Assembly (NCBI RefSeq): GCF_001667265.1
Contig: NZ_LZHW01000087.1
Coordinates: forward strand, 124,001 to 188,000
Source: Mycobacterium sp. ACS4331
GTDB lineage: Bacteria; Actinomycetota; Actinomycetes; Mycobacteriales; Mycobacteriaceae
Reading direction: 5' to 3'
Length of the DNA stretch: 64,000 bases
Part shown: positions 1-7,601 of the stretch, piece after piece
Layout of the letters: each line of letters begins with the position of its first letter
Numbering within the stretch: position 1 is the first letter of the stretch
Notes under the pieces: model-generated
Told to the model about the DNA's origin: nothing
The model's input: only the letters and a program-made list of their open reading frames with translations
Databases searched by the model: none
Position numbers and translations under genes: made by a program

Positions 1-848
1 GCCTGCCGCCCGGTGTGGTCAATCTGGTGTCGGGACCCGGCCGGGTGATCGGCGAGCACATGTCGGCCCACCCGGACGTCGACTTCGTCTCCTTCACCGG
101 TTCGACCGGAGTCGGCAGCCGCGTGGGCGAACTGGCCGGCCAAACCATCAAGAAGGTCGCGCTCGAGCTGGGCGGCAAGTCGGCCAACGTCATCCTCGAC
201 AGCGCCGACCTCGCGACCGCGATCAAGGTCGGTGTCGGCAATGCCTTCCTCAACGGCGGACAGACCTGCATGGCCTGGACCCGCATGCTCGTGCCGCTGT
301 CCCGCTACAGCGAGGCACTCGACCTGGTCGAGGCCGCGGTCTCGAAGTACACCGTCGGTGATCCGTGGGATCCGAACACCCGGATCGGGCCGTCGGCTTC
401 CCGCGGACAGTTCGAGACTGTTCTCGGATTCATCGAACGCGCGCCGCATGACGGTGCCCGCCTGGTGACCGGCGGCGCCGAGAAGATCCGCGACGTCGGC
501 TATTACGTCGCCCCAACGGTCTTCGCCGACGTCGACCCCGATTCCGAGCTGGGCCAGGAGGAGGTCTTCGGGCCGGTGCTCGCCGTCATCCCGTTCCGCG
601 ACTCCGACGAGGCCCTGAGCATCGCCAACGGCACCCCGTACGGTCTGTCCGGCGCGGTCTGGGCAGCCGACGACGACACCGCGATCGCGTTCGCCCGTCA
701 GGTGCAGACCGGCCAACTCGACATCAACGGGGGCAGGTACAACCCCGCGGCGCCATTCGGCGGATACAAGAAGTCCGGCATCGGCCGCGAACTCGGCCGA
801 ATCGGATTTGAAGAGTTTCTGCAGATCAAATCGCTGCAGCTGCCGTGA
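1..848 (+). CDS. NAD(P)-dependent aldehyde dehydrogenase, C-terminal part (cut by window edge)
   Basis: The reading frame is open from the first bases (in frame from base 3, LPPGVVNLVSG), so the true start lies upstream and about 281 residues are visible. Seen: the cofactor-loop motif FTGSTGVG, the general-base motif ELGGKSANV, the catalytic cysteine in GGQTCMA, and the C-terminal EEVFGPV motif. These define the ALDH superfamily. It oxidises an aldehyde to an acid in the cytosol; the substrate cannot be read from sequence. It is the first visible gene of a forward catabolic operon and ends 28 bases before the crotonase gene, which suggests a role on a side-chain or ring-fission aldehyde (inference). 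Confidence 0.9.
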   Translation, partial: LPPGVVNLVSGPGRVIGEHMSAHPDVDFVSFTGSTGVGSRVGELAGQTIKKVALELGGKSANVILDSADLATAIKVGVGNAFLNGGQTCMAWTRMLVPLSRYSEALDLVEAAVSKYTVGDPWDPNTRIGPSASRGQFETVLGFIERAPHDGARLVTGGAEKIRDVGYYVAPTVFADVDPDSELGQEEVFGPVLAVIPFRDSDEALSIANGTPYGLSGAVWAADDDTAIAFARQVQTGQLDINGGRYNPAAPFGGYKKSGIGRELGRIGFEEFLQIKSLQLP

Positions 849-876
849 CACCGACGAGAAGCGAGATGAACCGATC

Positions 877-1662
877 ATGAGCTCACCATCGAACCCACTG
901 GTGATCACCGCGGCGGACGCCGTGCAGGTGTGGACGATCAACCTCCCCCATGCCGGCAACGCCATCACCGACCGCGGCTTCATCGCCGCATTCGAGGCGG
1001 CGGTGGACGCGGCCAACGCCGACTCAGCGGTGCGTGCGGTGATCCTGACCGGCGAGGGGAAGATCTTCTCCGCGGGCGGCAACGTCAAGGAGATGGCGGA
1101 CCGTGAGGGCATGTTCGGCCTGGACGCCATCGAGCAGCGCTACGCCTACGTCGACGGAATTCAGCGCATACCGAGGTCCTTGGCCCGCCTGGAGGTCCCG
1201 ATCATCGCGGCGGTCAACGGCCCCGCGATCGGCGCGGGCTGCGACCTCGCGATGATGTGCGACATTCGGATCGCTTCCGAACGCGCGTCGTTCGCCGAGA
1301 GCTTCGTGCAGATCGGACTGGTCCCGGGCGACGGCGGCACCTGGTTCCTGCAGCGCGCCATCGGCTACGAACGGGCCGCCGAGATGACCCTGACCGGCGA
1401 CCGGATAGATGCGGTGACCGCGGTGGAGTGGGGCTTGGTCAGCCGCGTGGTCCCCCACGAGGAGCTCCTGTCCGCGGCCCGCGACCTCGCCGGCCGGATC
1501 GTCAAGAACCCGGCTCAGGCCCTGCGGATGGCCAAACGACTCCTGCAGGAGTCGCGGACCGGCCTGCTCGAGTCGACACTGGGGATGGCAGCGGCCATGC
1601 AGCCGTTGGCGCACCACGATTCCGAGCACGTCCGCCGCATCGAGAGATGGCGCAGCGCCTGA
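877..1662 (+). CDS. Enoyl-CoA hydratase/isomerase (crotonase) family protein
   Basis: 261 residues from ATG 877, the usual length for a stand-alone crotonase. The frame is open further upstream but would overlap the ALDH gene. Seen: the oxyanion-hole segment around GKIFSAGGNVKEM and the GAGCDLAMMCD motif. Compared with classical hydratases (CELAMM and GQPEI), the first catalytic Glu position is Asp and the second is Phe (in AESFVQIG). The enzyme may therefore be an isomerase of PaaG type or have another crotonase activity rather than a plain hydratase (inference). Its stop codon overlaps the next start as TGATG, so it is translationally coupled to the acyl-CoA dehydrogenase pair and probably acts on the same CoA thioesters. 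Confidence 0.88.
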   Translation: MSSPSNPLVITAADAVQVWTINLPHAGNAITDRGFIAAFEAAVDAANADSAVRAVILTGEGKIFSAGGNVKEMADREGMFGLDAIEQRYAYVDGIQRIPRSLARLEVPIIAAVNGPAIGAGCDLAMMCDIRIASERASFAESFVQIGLVPGDGGTWFLQRAIGYERAAEMTLTGDRIDAVTAVEWGLVSRVVPHEELLSAARDLAGRIVKNPAQALRMAKRLLQESRTGLLESTLGMAAAMQPLAHHDSEHVRRIERWRSA

Positions 1663-2813
1663 TGGCCCTTCCACGTCTGGTGCCGGCGGCCAGCACCGAA
1701 CCGGCGAACACGACAGCCCTGCGCGCCGAGGTCCGCGCGTTTCTCGCCGATCAACTCGCCGCGGGCACCTTCACCCCGGCTGTCGACGCCTGGCTGTGCG
1801 GGTGGGACGAGAACTTCACGCGGGCCCTGGCCGCACGCGGTTGGTTGGGCATGACGGTGCCCGAAGCCTATGGCGGCCACGGGCGCTCGTTCCTCGAGCG
1901 GTTCGTCGTCACCGAGGAACTGCTGGCCGCGGGAGCGCCGGTGGCCGCGCACTGGATTGCCGACCGCCAGATCGTCCCGTCCCTGCTGAAGTACGGCACC
2001 GATGGCCAGAAGCGCGAGTTCCTGCCCAAGATCGCCGCCGGTGAGTGCTTCTTCGGTATCGGGATGAGTGAACCGGACTCCGGCTCCGACCTCGCGAGTG
2101 TGCGGACGCGCGCCGTGCAGACCGACGGCGGGTGGAGGCTGACCGGGACCAAGGTCTGGACCTCCGGCGCCCACCACGCCCACGCGTTCATCGTGCTGGC
2201 CCGCTCCGCGCCTCTTGACCCTGCGCACCGGCACGCCGGATTGAGCCAGTTCATCGTGCGGTTCGACGGGCCGGGTGTGCAGGTGCGCCCGATCATCTCG
2301 ATGAACGGCGGCCACCACTTCAATGAGGTGATCCTCGACGACGTCTTCGTGCCCGACGAGATGGTGTTCGGTGAGATCGGCGACGGGTGGCGCCAGGTGA
2401 CCTCGGAACTGGCCTTCGAACGAAGTGGGCCCGAACGCCTGCTGTCCACCTTCACGCTGCTGGCTGCGACAGCGGAGGGCATGGCCAACCATCAGCTCTC
2501 CCACGACGCCGGCCTCGGCCGGCTGGTGGCGCGGACCGCAGGACTGCACCAGATGTCCACCGCCGTGGCCGGTGCCCTGGAGCGTCACGAGCCCGCCGAT
2601 GTGCCGGCCGCGGTGGTCAAGGTGCTCGGCACCACCACCGAAGGCGACATCGCCGACTTCGCCGACCTGCACGGCGGTGACAACGCCGCGATCGAACCGG
2701 CACTGCGGGATCTGATCGCCGCTGCAGTGGACCAACGCCCCGGTTTCACGCTGCGGGGCGGGACCAACGAGGTGTTGCGCGGCGTGATCGCCCGCGGATT
2801 GGGGATGCGATGA
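1662..2813 (+). CDS. Acyl-CoA dehydrogenase, subunit 1 of an adjacent FadE pair
   Basis: 383 residues from ATG 1662, which overlaps the crotonase stop by one base; an in-frame ATG at 1647 is the alternative. Seen: the FAD/substrate motif SEPDSGSD at about residues 136-143 and the C-terminal motif GGTNEVLRG at about 366. The position that carries the catalytic Glu in classical enzymes (YEGTNE) reads R-G-G here, so the base is probably elsewhere or in the partner. Mycobacterial FadE pairs for steroid CoA esters are known to form alpha2beta2 heterotetramers. The next gene, a second acyl-CoA dehydrogenase starting inside this stop codon, fits that arrangement. Likely role: alpha,beta-desaturation of a bulky acyl-CoA. 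Confidence 0.9.
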   Translation: MALPRLVPAASTEPANTTALRAEVRAFLADQLAAGTFTPAVDAWLCGWDENFTRALAARGWLGMTVPEAYGGHGRSFLERFVVTEELLAAGAPVAAHWIADRQIVPSLLKYGTDGQKREFLPKIAAGECFFGIGMSEPDSGSDLASVRTRAVQTDGGWRLTGTKVWTSGAHHAHAFIVLARSAPLDPAHRHAGLSQFIVRFDGPGVQVRPIISMNGGHHFNEVILDDVFVPDEMVFGEIGDGWRQVTSELAFERSGPERLLSTFTLLAATAEGMANHQLSHDAGLGRLVARTAGLHQMSTAVAGALERHEPADVPAAVVKVLGTTTEGDIADFADLHGGDNAAIEPALRDLIAAAVDQRPGFTLRGGTNEVLRGVIARGLGMR

Positions 2814-3859
2814 CCACCGCTGCGACGACGGCAGGCTCAGGCGTCGACTCCGAACTGGCCGCCATGATGAACGCGGTGTTCGCCGCCCATCGGGAATCAC
2901 ACGCTCCCGCCGCGACGATCACCCGTGATGCCGAGCTGTGGTCCACGCTCGCCGAGTTGGGGCTGGTGCGGCTGACCGGATCAGAGCGCTCCGGCGGCAG
3001 CGGCGCGGGCTGGCATGAGGCCGCCGAGTTGACTGCCGCGGCCGCGCGCAACGGGGTTCGAGTCCCGCTGGCCGAGCACGATCTGCTGGCGTGTTGGCTG
3101 CTCGAGTCGGCTGGGTTGCCGATCGACGACGCCGTGCGCACCGTCTGCGTCCTCGACGAATCCGGTGCCGCCACGGCAGTCCCCTGGGCGTCGACCGCCG
3201 ACCGGGTCGTGGTGATCTGGCGCGACAGCACCGCGACGGACCGCCATCTGCTGGCCGACGTGAACGGCGCGGATCTGCGAATCACGCCGGGCACCAACAT
3301 GATCGGCGAACCGCGCGACACCGTCGTCGCCGACGTCTCGGCGTTGTCCGGCGTACCGGTCGGCGACGACATCGTCGCGGTGCTGGAACTCAAGGCCGCA
3401 CTGGTGCGCGCGATCCAGGTGTGCGCGGCGTTGGACACCGTCGTCGAACTGGCGGTCGAGCACACGTCCTCGCGAACCCAGTTCGGCCGACCGCTGTCGA
3501 AGTTCCAGGCTGTGCAGAACATGATCGCCGACAGCGCGGCCGAGGCCGCACTCGCTCGGGCCACCACCGAGGCCGCCCTCGCCACGGCCGCCGCGACCGG
3601 GTGGTCTGCACCCAACCTCGAGTTCCTGGTCGCGGTTGCGCGGTCCTGCGCGGGTCACGCGTCGTCGGTGGTCGTACGCAACGCGCATCAGGCGTTTGGC
3701 GCCATCGGAACCACCGTCGAACACCGGCTGCACGAGTACACCAGGGCGGCGCTGGCCTGGCGTGGCGAGTTCGGGTCGGTTCGCCAGTGGGACGAGCGGG
3801 TCAGCGACGCGGCACTGCGCGCCGGCGGCGCCGGCCTGTGGGCCCTGATCACCGGCTGA
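2810..3859 (+). CDS. Acyl-CoA dehydrogenase, subunit 2 of an adjacent FadE pair
   Basis: 349 residues, starting at ATG 2810 in an ATGA overlap with the preceding FadE. The N-terminal half is divergent. The C-terminal half is typical, with SRTQFGRPL at about residues 221-229, the Arg/Phe segment that contacts FAD in this family, and the helix region NAHQAFGAIGTT near 290. The SEP-type motif of the middle domain is absent. A pair with one standard and one degenerate middle domain is what heterotetrameric steroid acyl-CoA dehydrogenases look like, so the two products probably form one enzyme (inference). It is followed by 77 untranslated bases and a SnoaL-like gene. Confidence 0.86.
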   Translation: MTTAATTAGSGVDSELAAMMNAVFAAHRESHAPAATITRDAELWSTLAELGLVRLTGSERSGGSGAGWHEAAELTAAAARNGVRVPLAEHDLLACWLLESAGLPIDDAVRTVCVLDESGAATAVPWASTADRVVVIWRDSTATDRHLLADVNGADLRITPGTNMIGEPRDTVVADVSALSGVPVGDDIVAVLELKAALVRAIQVCAALDTVVELAVEHTSSRTQFGRPLSKFQAVQNMIADSAAEAALARATTEAALATAAATGWSAPNLEFLVAVARSCAGHASSVVVRNAHQAFGAIGTTVEHRLHEYTRAALAWRGEFGSVRQWDERVSDAALRAGGAGLWALITG

Positions 3860-3878
3860 ACGCCTCGTCGCGTTCGGT

Positions 3879-3899
3879 GTTCCGCTGACCGGGCGGAAC
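3879..3899. promoter_or_regulatory. Inverted repeat and shared CTGACCGGG motif upstream of the SnoaL-like gene
   Basis: GTTCCGC and GCGGAAC form a perfect 7-bp inverted repeat separated by tgaccgg. The core TTCCnCTGACCGGG begins 57 bases before the start codon at 3937. A very similar sequence starts exactly 57 bases before the KstD-like gene at 11567, and a third copy occurs near 14002. It may be a regulator-binding site or a promoter element for an internal transcript. Confidence 0.35.
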
Positions 3900-3936
3900 T
3901 GCGTCCAGGCGCACACCGCCGAGGTTGACTCCACCC

Positions 3937-4422
3937 ATGAGCAACGAGATCACACTGTCGGAAGTCCAGGAGTTCATCGCCCGGTTCTGGTACCACTACG
4001 ACCAGGGCCAGTTCGACGTGCTCGCCACGTTCATCGCCGACGAGATGCAGTACCTGAGCCGCTCGGACTCCGGCAACTGCCCGTTCGAGGAGCTGCTCGC
4101 GGCCGAGTTGCACGGCGGCGCCGAGACGCTGGCCTGGCTCAAGCAGCACCGCGACGAGAACCCGTATCCGCTGCGCCATCACGCCACCAACATCTTCCGC
4201 ACCGGATCCGACGGCGACGTCACCTCGGTCCGGTTCTACCTGTACGTCAACCAGGTGACCAACAACGTGCCCTTCGACGTGTCGTCCGGCGTGGTCGACG
4301 CCGGCATCCGCCGCGGTGCCAACGGATTGGTGCTGACCTCCCTGACCGTGGTGCTCGACGCCGAGGACTCGATTCCGTTCGCTGAGCACCGGGCCAAGGT
4401 CGCGTCGTCGGCGGAAGCGTGA
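3937..4422 (+). CDS. SnoaL-like (NTF2-fold) protein
   Basis: 161 residues from ATG 3937 (MSNEIT). An in-frame TTG at 3925 is possible but less likely. The size, the early helix EVQEFIARFWYHYDQGQ, the ADEMQYLSRS strand and the HHATN segment fit the NTF2 fold shared by SnoaL cyclases, ketosteroid isomerase-like proteins and ring-hydroxylase beta subunits. No catalytic set can be assigned with certainty. It overlaps the following SDR by four bases (GTGA) and sits among CoA-ester and steroid-type genes, so a dehydratase, isomerase or binding role on a pathway intermediate is plausible (inference). Confidence 0.7.
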   Translation: MSNEITLSEVQEFIARFWYHYDQGQFDVLATFIADEMQYLSRSDSGNCPFEELLAAELHGGAETLAWLKQHRDENPYPLRHHATNIFRTGSDGDVTSVRFYLYVNQVTNNVPFDVSSGVVDAGIRRGANGLVLTSLTVVLDAEDSIPFAEHRAKVASSAEA

Positions 4423-5294
4423 GCGCACTCGAGGTGTTCGGTGGCGGCGTCGCCGTGATCACGGGGGCCGGCGCCGGAATCGGCGCCGGCCTTGCCCGTC
4501 ATGCCCATCGCCTCGGGATGTCGCTGGTCCTTGCCGATGTCGACGCGGCCGCGGTGGCCGCACTGCGTGACGAGGTGCTCGCCGACGGCGGCAACGCCGT
4601 CGACATGGTCTGCGACGTGCGCGACCCGGATGCCGTGGCCGACCTCGCCGAGCGCACCTACCGCGATATCGGACCGGTCCGGCTCCTGGTCAACAACGCC
4701 GGCGTCGAACAGTTCGGATACCTCTGGGACACGCCGGTTTCCAATTGGAATCGGGTGATGGACATCAATGTCAGCGGCGTGTTCCACGGTGTGCGGGCGT
4801 TCCTGCCGAAGATGCTCGCCGAACCCTCACCGTCCTGGGTGTGGAACCTCTCGTCCATCGGCGGGGTCGCCTCGGTGCCGTTGCAGGCGCCGTACATCGT
4901 CAGCAAGCACGCCGTGCTCGCCCTGACCGAGTGCCTGCGACTTGAGGTCGAGTTGGCCGGCCACGCCGATCACGTTCACGTGCAGGCAGTTCTGCCGGGG
5001 GCGGTCAAGTCCAACATCTTCGAGGCCGCGGGCGGTGTCGACGCCGACCGTGCGGGAGCCGACGTCGACGCGGCCGAATCCACACGTGACGCCATGCTCG
5101 ACATCAAGGCCGCCGCCATGGATCCCATCGAAGCCGCCGAGGTCGTGTTCGAACAGGCTGCGCAGGGCGCGTTCTACCTGCTGACCCAGCCGGACTACGT
5201 GAGTTCGGCGATGGCCGAGCGGGCCCAGGTGCTGACGACACAGGTGCCACCGCAGCTGCGGACCACCCAGCGCTTCGACCCCGACAAGCACTGA
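4419..5294 (+). CDS. Classical short-chain dehydrogenase/reductase (SDR)
   Basis: 291 residues from GTG 4419, coupled to the SnoaL-like gene by a GTGA overlap. Seen: cofactor motif TGAGAGIG at 15-22, Asp at the end of strand 2 (LVLADVD, suggesting NAD), NNAG at 92-95, the catalytic Ser near 146, and Tyr159-xxx-Lys163 in YIVSK. All four catalytic elements of classical SDRs are present. The tail beyond residue 200 is longer than average. It probably oxidises or reduces a hydroxyl/keto group on the pathway substrate; steroid dehydrogenases are often of this class. Confidence 0.9.
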   Translation: MSALEVFGGGVAVITGAGAGIGAGLARHAHRLGMSLVLADVDAAAVAALRDEVLADGGNAVDMVCDVRDPDAVADLAERTYRDIGPVRLLVNNAGVEQFGYLWDTPVSNWNRVMDINVSGVFHGVRAFLPKMLAEPSPSWVWNLSSIGGVASVPLQAPYIVSKHAVLALTECLRLEVELAGHADHVHVQAVLPGAVKSNIFEAAGGVDADRAGADVDAAESTRDAMLDIKAAAMDPIEAAEVVFEQAAQGAFYLLTQPDYVSSAMAERAQVLTTQVPPQLRTTQRFDPDKH

Positions 5295-5301
5295 GGTCAC
5301 C

Positions 5302-6267
5302 ATGACAGCTTCACACCGACCGGCCCTCGATCCGGATGCGGCGGAGCGGATCGCCTCCTTCGGGCCTCCCACGCCGATGCGCGAACGCGGCCTGCAGGCG
5401 GTGCGTGATTCGATCGAGTCGGCTCCCCTGCCGGCCGATATGCCGGTGATGGCCGAGATCGTCGACACCACCGTGCCCGGACCGGGCGGACCGATCCCGG
5501 TGCGCATCCACCGTCCCGACGCGGCCGACGCCGCCGCACCGGTGATCGTCCATCTGCACGGCGGTGGTCTGGTCATGGGCTCGAACCACTCGTTCGAGCC
5601 CCTCGCCCGCGCGCTGGCGGCGGCCAGTGGTGCGGTGGTGGTGGCGGTGGACTACCGGTTGGCTCCCGAGAACCCGCCGCCCGCACAGTTCGAGGACGCC
5701 CTGGCCGTCACCAGATGGGCGGCAGCCGAAGCGGATTCGTTCGGATGGGATCGTCAGCGACTCGTGATCTCCGGCGACAGCGCCGGCGGCGGTCTGGCGG
5801 CCGCGGTCGCCCTTGAGGTGCGGGACCACGGCGGACCGGCGATCTTTGCGCAGGTGCTGATGTATCCCGGTGTGGACCGCGACATGGCTGCGCCGTCGGT
5901 GCTCGCACTGCCGGACGCCCCGTTGCTCCTCCACGACGACATCGAGTACCTGCACGAACTCGCCGACCTCGGTGCGGGCACGCCGGATGTTCGCCGGGTG
6001 CCCGCCTATGCTCGCGATCTGGCTGGGCTGCCGCAGGCCATCGTGGTGACCGCCGAACTCGATCCGATCTCCGGTTGGGGTGAGCGGTACGCCGAACGTC
6101 TGCGCGACGCGGGGGTGCAGACCACGATGACCCGCTATCCGGGTATCTACCACGGCTTCCTGATGCGGTCGGAGGCCACCGCGCGCGGGCGGTTGGCGAT
6201 GGCGGAGATCGGTGCGCTGCTGCGGGCGAAGTTCGCCAATCCACTGCCGTTCTTCAGGTGCGACTGA
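5302..6267 (+). CDS. Alpha/beta hydrolase of the hormone-sensitive-lipase group
   Basis: 321 residues from ATG 5302, seven bases after the SDR stop. Seen: oxyanion motif HGGG at 86-89, nucleophile Ser160 in GDSAGG, Asp254 in AELDPI and His284 in YHGF, a complete HSL-family triad. The length is normal and there is no signal peptide, so it is cytosolic. It would hydrolyse a carboxyl ester or lactone. In a steroid-type operon, removal of an acyl or acetyl group from the ring system is one possibility (inference). The next gene begins 90 bases later. Confidence 0.92.
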   Translation: MTASHRPALDPDAAERIASFGPPTPMRERGLQAVRDSIESAPLPADMPVMAEIVDTTVPGPGGPIPVRIHRPDAADAAAPVIVHLHGGGLVMGSNHSFEPLARALAAASGAVVVAVDYRLAPENPPPAQFEDALAVTRWAAAEADSFGWDRQRLVISGDSAGGGLAAAVALEVRDHGGPAIFAQVLMYPGVDRDMAAPSVLALPDAPLLLHDDIEYLHELADLGAGTPDVRRVPAYARDLAGLPQAIVVTAELDPISGWGERYAERLRDAGVQTTMTRYPGIYHGFLMRSEATARGRLAMAEIGALLRAKFANPLPFFRCD

Positions 6268-6357
6268 TCTCCCGATGGTTGGACACCTCAGGGTCGAAGC
6301 TCAGCGGCAACGCACACAATCGGACGAGATGTACTAACTGAGAATAGGAGTCCTGTG

Positions 6358-7434
6358 ATGCTCACCGAAGAGCGGCGGATGGAGCTGTCCGACATCCTGC
6401 GCCCCGCATCGCCGCCCCGCGAGATCGACAACGTCTACACCGACGATCAGCTGCAGCGCCTGTTGGATGTCGTCCGCAAGGACGCTCCGTGGTCACTGAT
6501 CATCGCCCAGCACTTCGCTTCGCCCGAAGAGTTGATCGCGACGATGAGCGGTGCGTTCCCCGAGGGCTTCGAACCCACCCTGGACCTGTTCCTGACCCCC
6601 ACCTTCCGCGGGCACCTCGCCAACTACGGCACCCTGCTCTACCCCGAGCTGCATGACTGCTTCTACAACGCGCAGTTCCTCGAGGAGGCGAAGTCGTACT
6701 GGAACGCCGAGTACGCCAAGCCGCAGATGATGCTGTTCAACATCAACGGCCCGTGCTGCAACCGCGACCCCGGCCACCTCGATTCGCCGAGCTTCCGCGG
6801 TGTGCGTTACGAGAACGCGCCGACGTGGCTGGTGAGCGTGATGGGCAAGTCCGGGCTGTTCCAGGACTACCTGATCAAGATGGCTCAGGTCATCACCTGG
6901 TTCTCCCATGACGAGACCAGCGGGTTCACCTACTGGCCCGACGGCCCGCTCAAGGCCCCCCAGCGCGTGCTGCCGCCGGTGTACAACCGCGGTGTCGTGG
7001 TGCAGAACGAGATGATGGTGCACCGCGGCGAGGCCAATGGCCCACTGGAGCAGCAGGTTCCGGCCGGGTTGAGCTTCGACACGGTCTTCGCCGGTGATCC
7101 TGCCTCACGTGATCACTGGGTGCTGCGCAACGGTGACGACGTCATCGCCCGGCACCACACCGACGAACTGCGGTTCCTGGTGCACTGGTCCGCGGAGGTC
7201 TTCTCCGACTACGACGAGCTCAAGAAGAACATGGACCACTCCGACGACCTCACGATCGACAAGGCGATCGATGTGATGGTCGACGACCTGGCCAAAAAGG
7301 GCATCAAGATCGACATCCCCAGTGCGCCACTGCACGATCCCGCGTTCATCGGGGCGCTCAATGCCGCCTACGACCTCGGCGGCCCGGCGGTCTACCCCGA
7401 AGAGGCACCGCTGAGCGCATTCGTGCTGTCCTAG
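6358..7434 (+). CDS. Uncharacterised protein with an HxD...H arrangement
   Basis: 358 residues from ATG 6358, chosen because AGGAG at 6346-6350 lies seven bases upstream; GTG 6355 is too close to it. I do not recognise a named family. Visible features are His140-Leu-Asp142 in DPGHLDSP, His222 in MMVHRGEANG, and a late basic/aromatic segment (HTDELRFLVHW) around residues 267-277. This order, HxD followed about 80 residues later by His and then Arg, is the metal-ligand pattern of Fe(II)/2-oxoglutarate oxygenases, but the fold cannot be confirmed by eye. The protein is soluble and acidic, and is the last gene of the forward operon. Confidence 0.6.
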   Translation: MLTEERRMELSDILRPASPPREIDNVYTDDQLQRLLDVVRKDAPWSLIIAQHFASPEELIATMSGAFPEGFEPTLDLFLTPTFRGHLANYGTLLYPELHDCFYNAQFLEEAKSYWNAEYAKPQMMLFNINGPCCNRDPGHLDSPSFRGVRYENAPTWLVSVMGKSGLFQDYLIKMAQVITWFSHDETSGFTYWPDGPLKAPQRVLPPVYNRGVVVQNEMMVHRGEANGPLEQQVPAGLSFDTVFAGDPASRDHWVLRNGDDVIARHHTDELRFLVHWSAEVFSDYDELKKNMDHSDDLTIDKAIDVMVDDLAKKGIKIDIPSAPLHDPAFIGALNAAYDLGGPAVYPEEAPLSAFVLS

Positions 7435-7450
7435 ATCGCCACCTGCATTT

Positions 7451-7490
7451 CGGCCCCGGACCTCCGTGAGGACTCCGGGGCCGAAGTGTT
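7451..7490. terminator. Bidirectional hairpin terminator between converging operons
   Basis: CGGCCCCGGA at 7451-7460 pairs perfectly with TCCGGGGCCG at 7474-7483. An inner CCTC/GAGG (7461-7464 and 7468-7471) extends the stem across a two-base bulge, with loop cgt. The T-rich stretch gtgtttt follows on the forward strand. It lies just after the forward operon (stop 7434) and before the end of the reverse operon at 7600. Confidence 0.7.
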
Positions 7491-7540
7491 TTGTGCGGAA
7501 TTGCAGCCAAAATCGCCGAAAAGCCTGCGATTCCGCACAA
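7491..7540. repeat. 16-bp inverted repeat with 18-base spacer
   Basis: TTGTGCGGAATTGCAG at 7491-7506 and CTGCGATTCCGCACAA at 7525-7540 are reverse complements with one mismatch. The element abuts the terminator at 7451-7490. It could be a second terminator hairpin, a protein-binding palindrome or a small dispersed palindromic element; the window alone cannot decide. Confidence 0.6.
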
Positions 7541-7556
7541 TTTGGCGGGATGTCAG

Positions 7557-7601
7557 GGGCGGCGCAGCAGAACCGTCGGGGGGCGGCGCAGCAGAACCGT
7601 C
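7557..7601. repeat. Two 21-bp direct repeats at the 3' end of the KstD-like gene
   Basis: The 21-base sequence beginning GGGCGGCGCAGCAG and ending AACCGTC occurs at 7557-7577 and again at 7581-7601, a period of 24 bases. The second copy reaches into the stop codon of the reverse-strand flavoprotein gene (7600-7602). This looks like a short tandem duplication at the gene's end. Confidence 0.8.
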
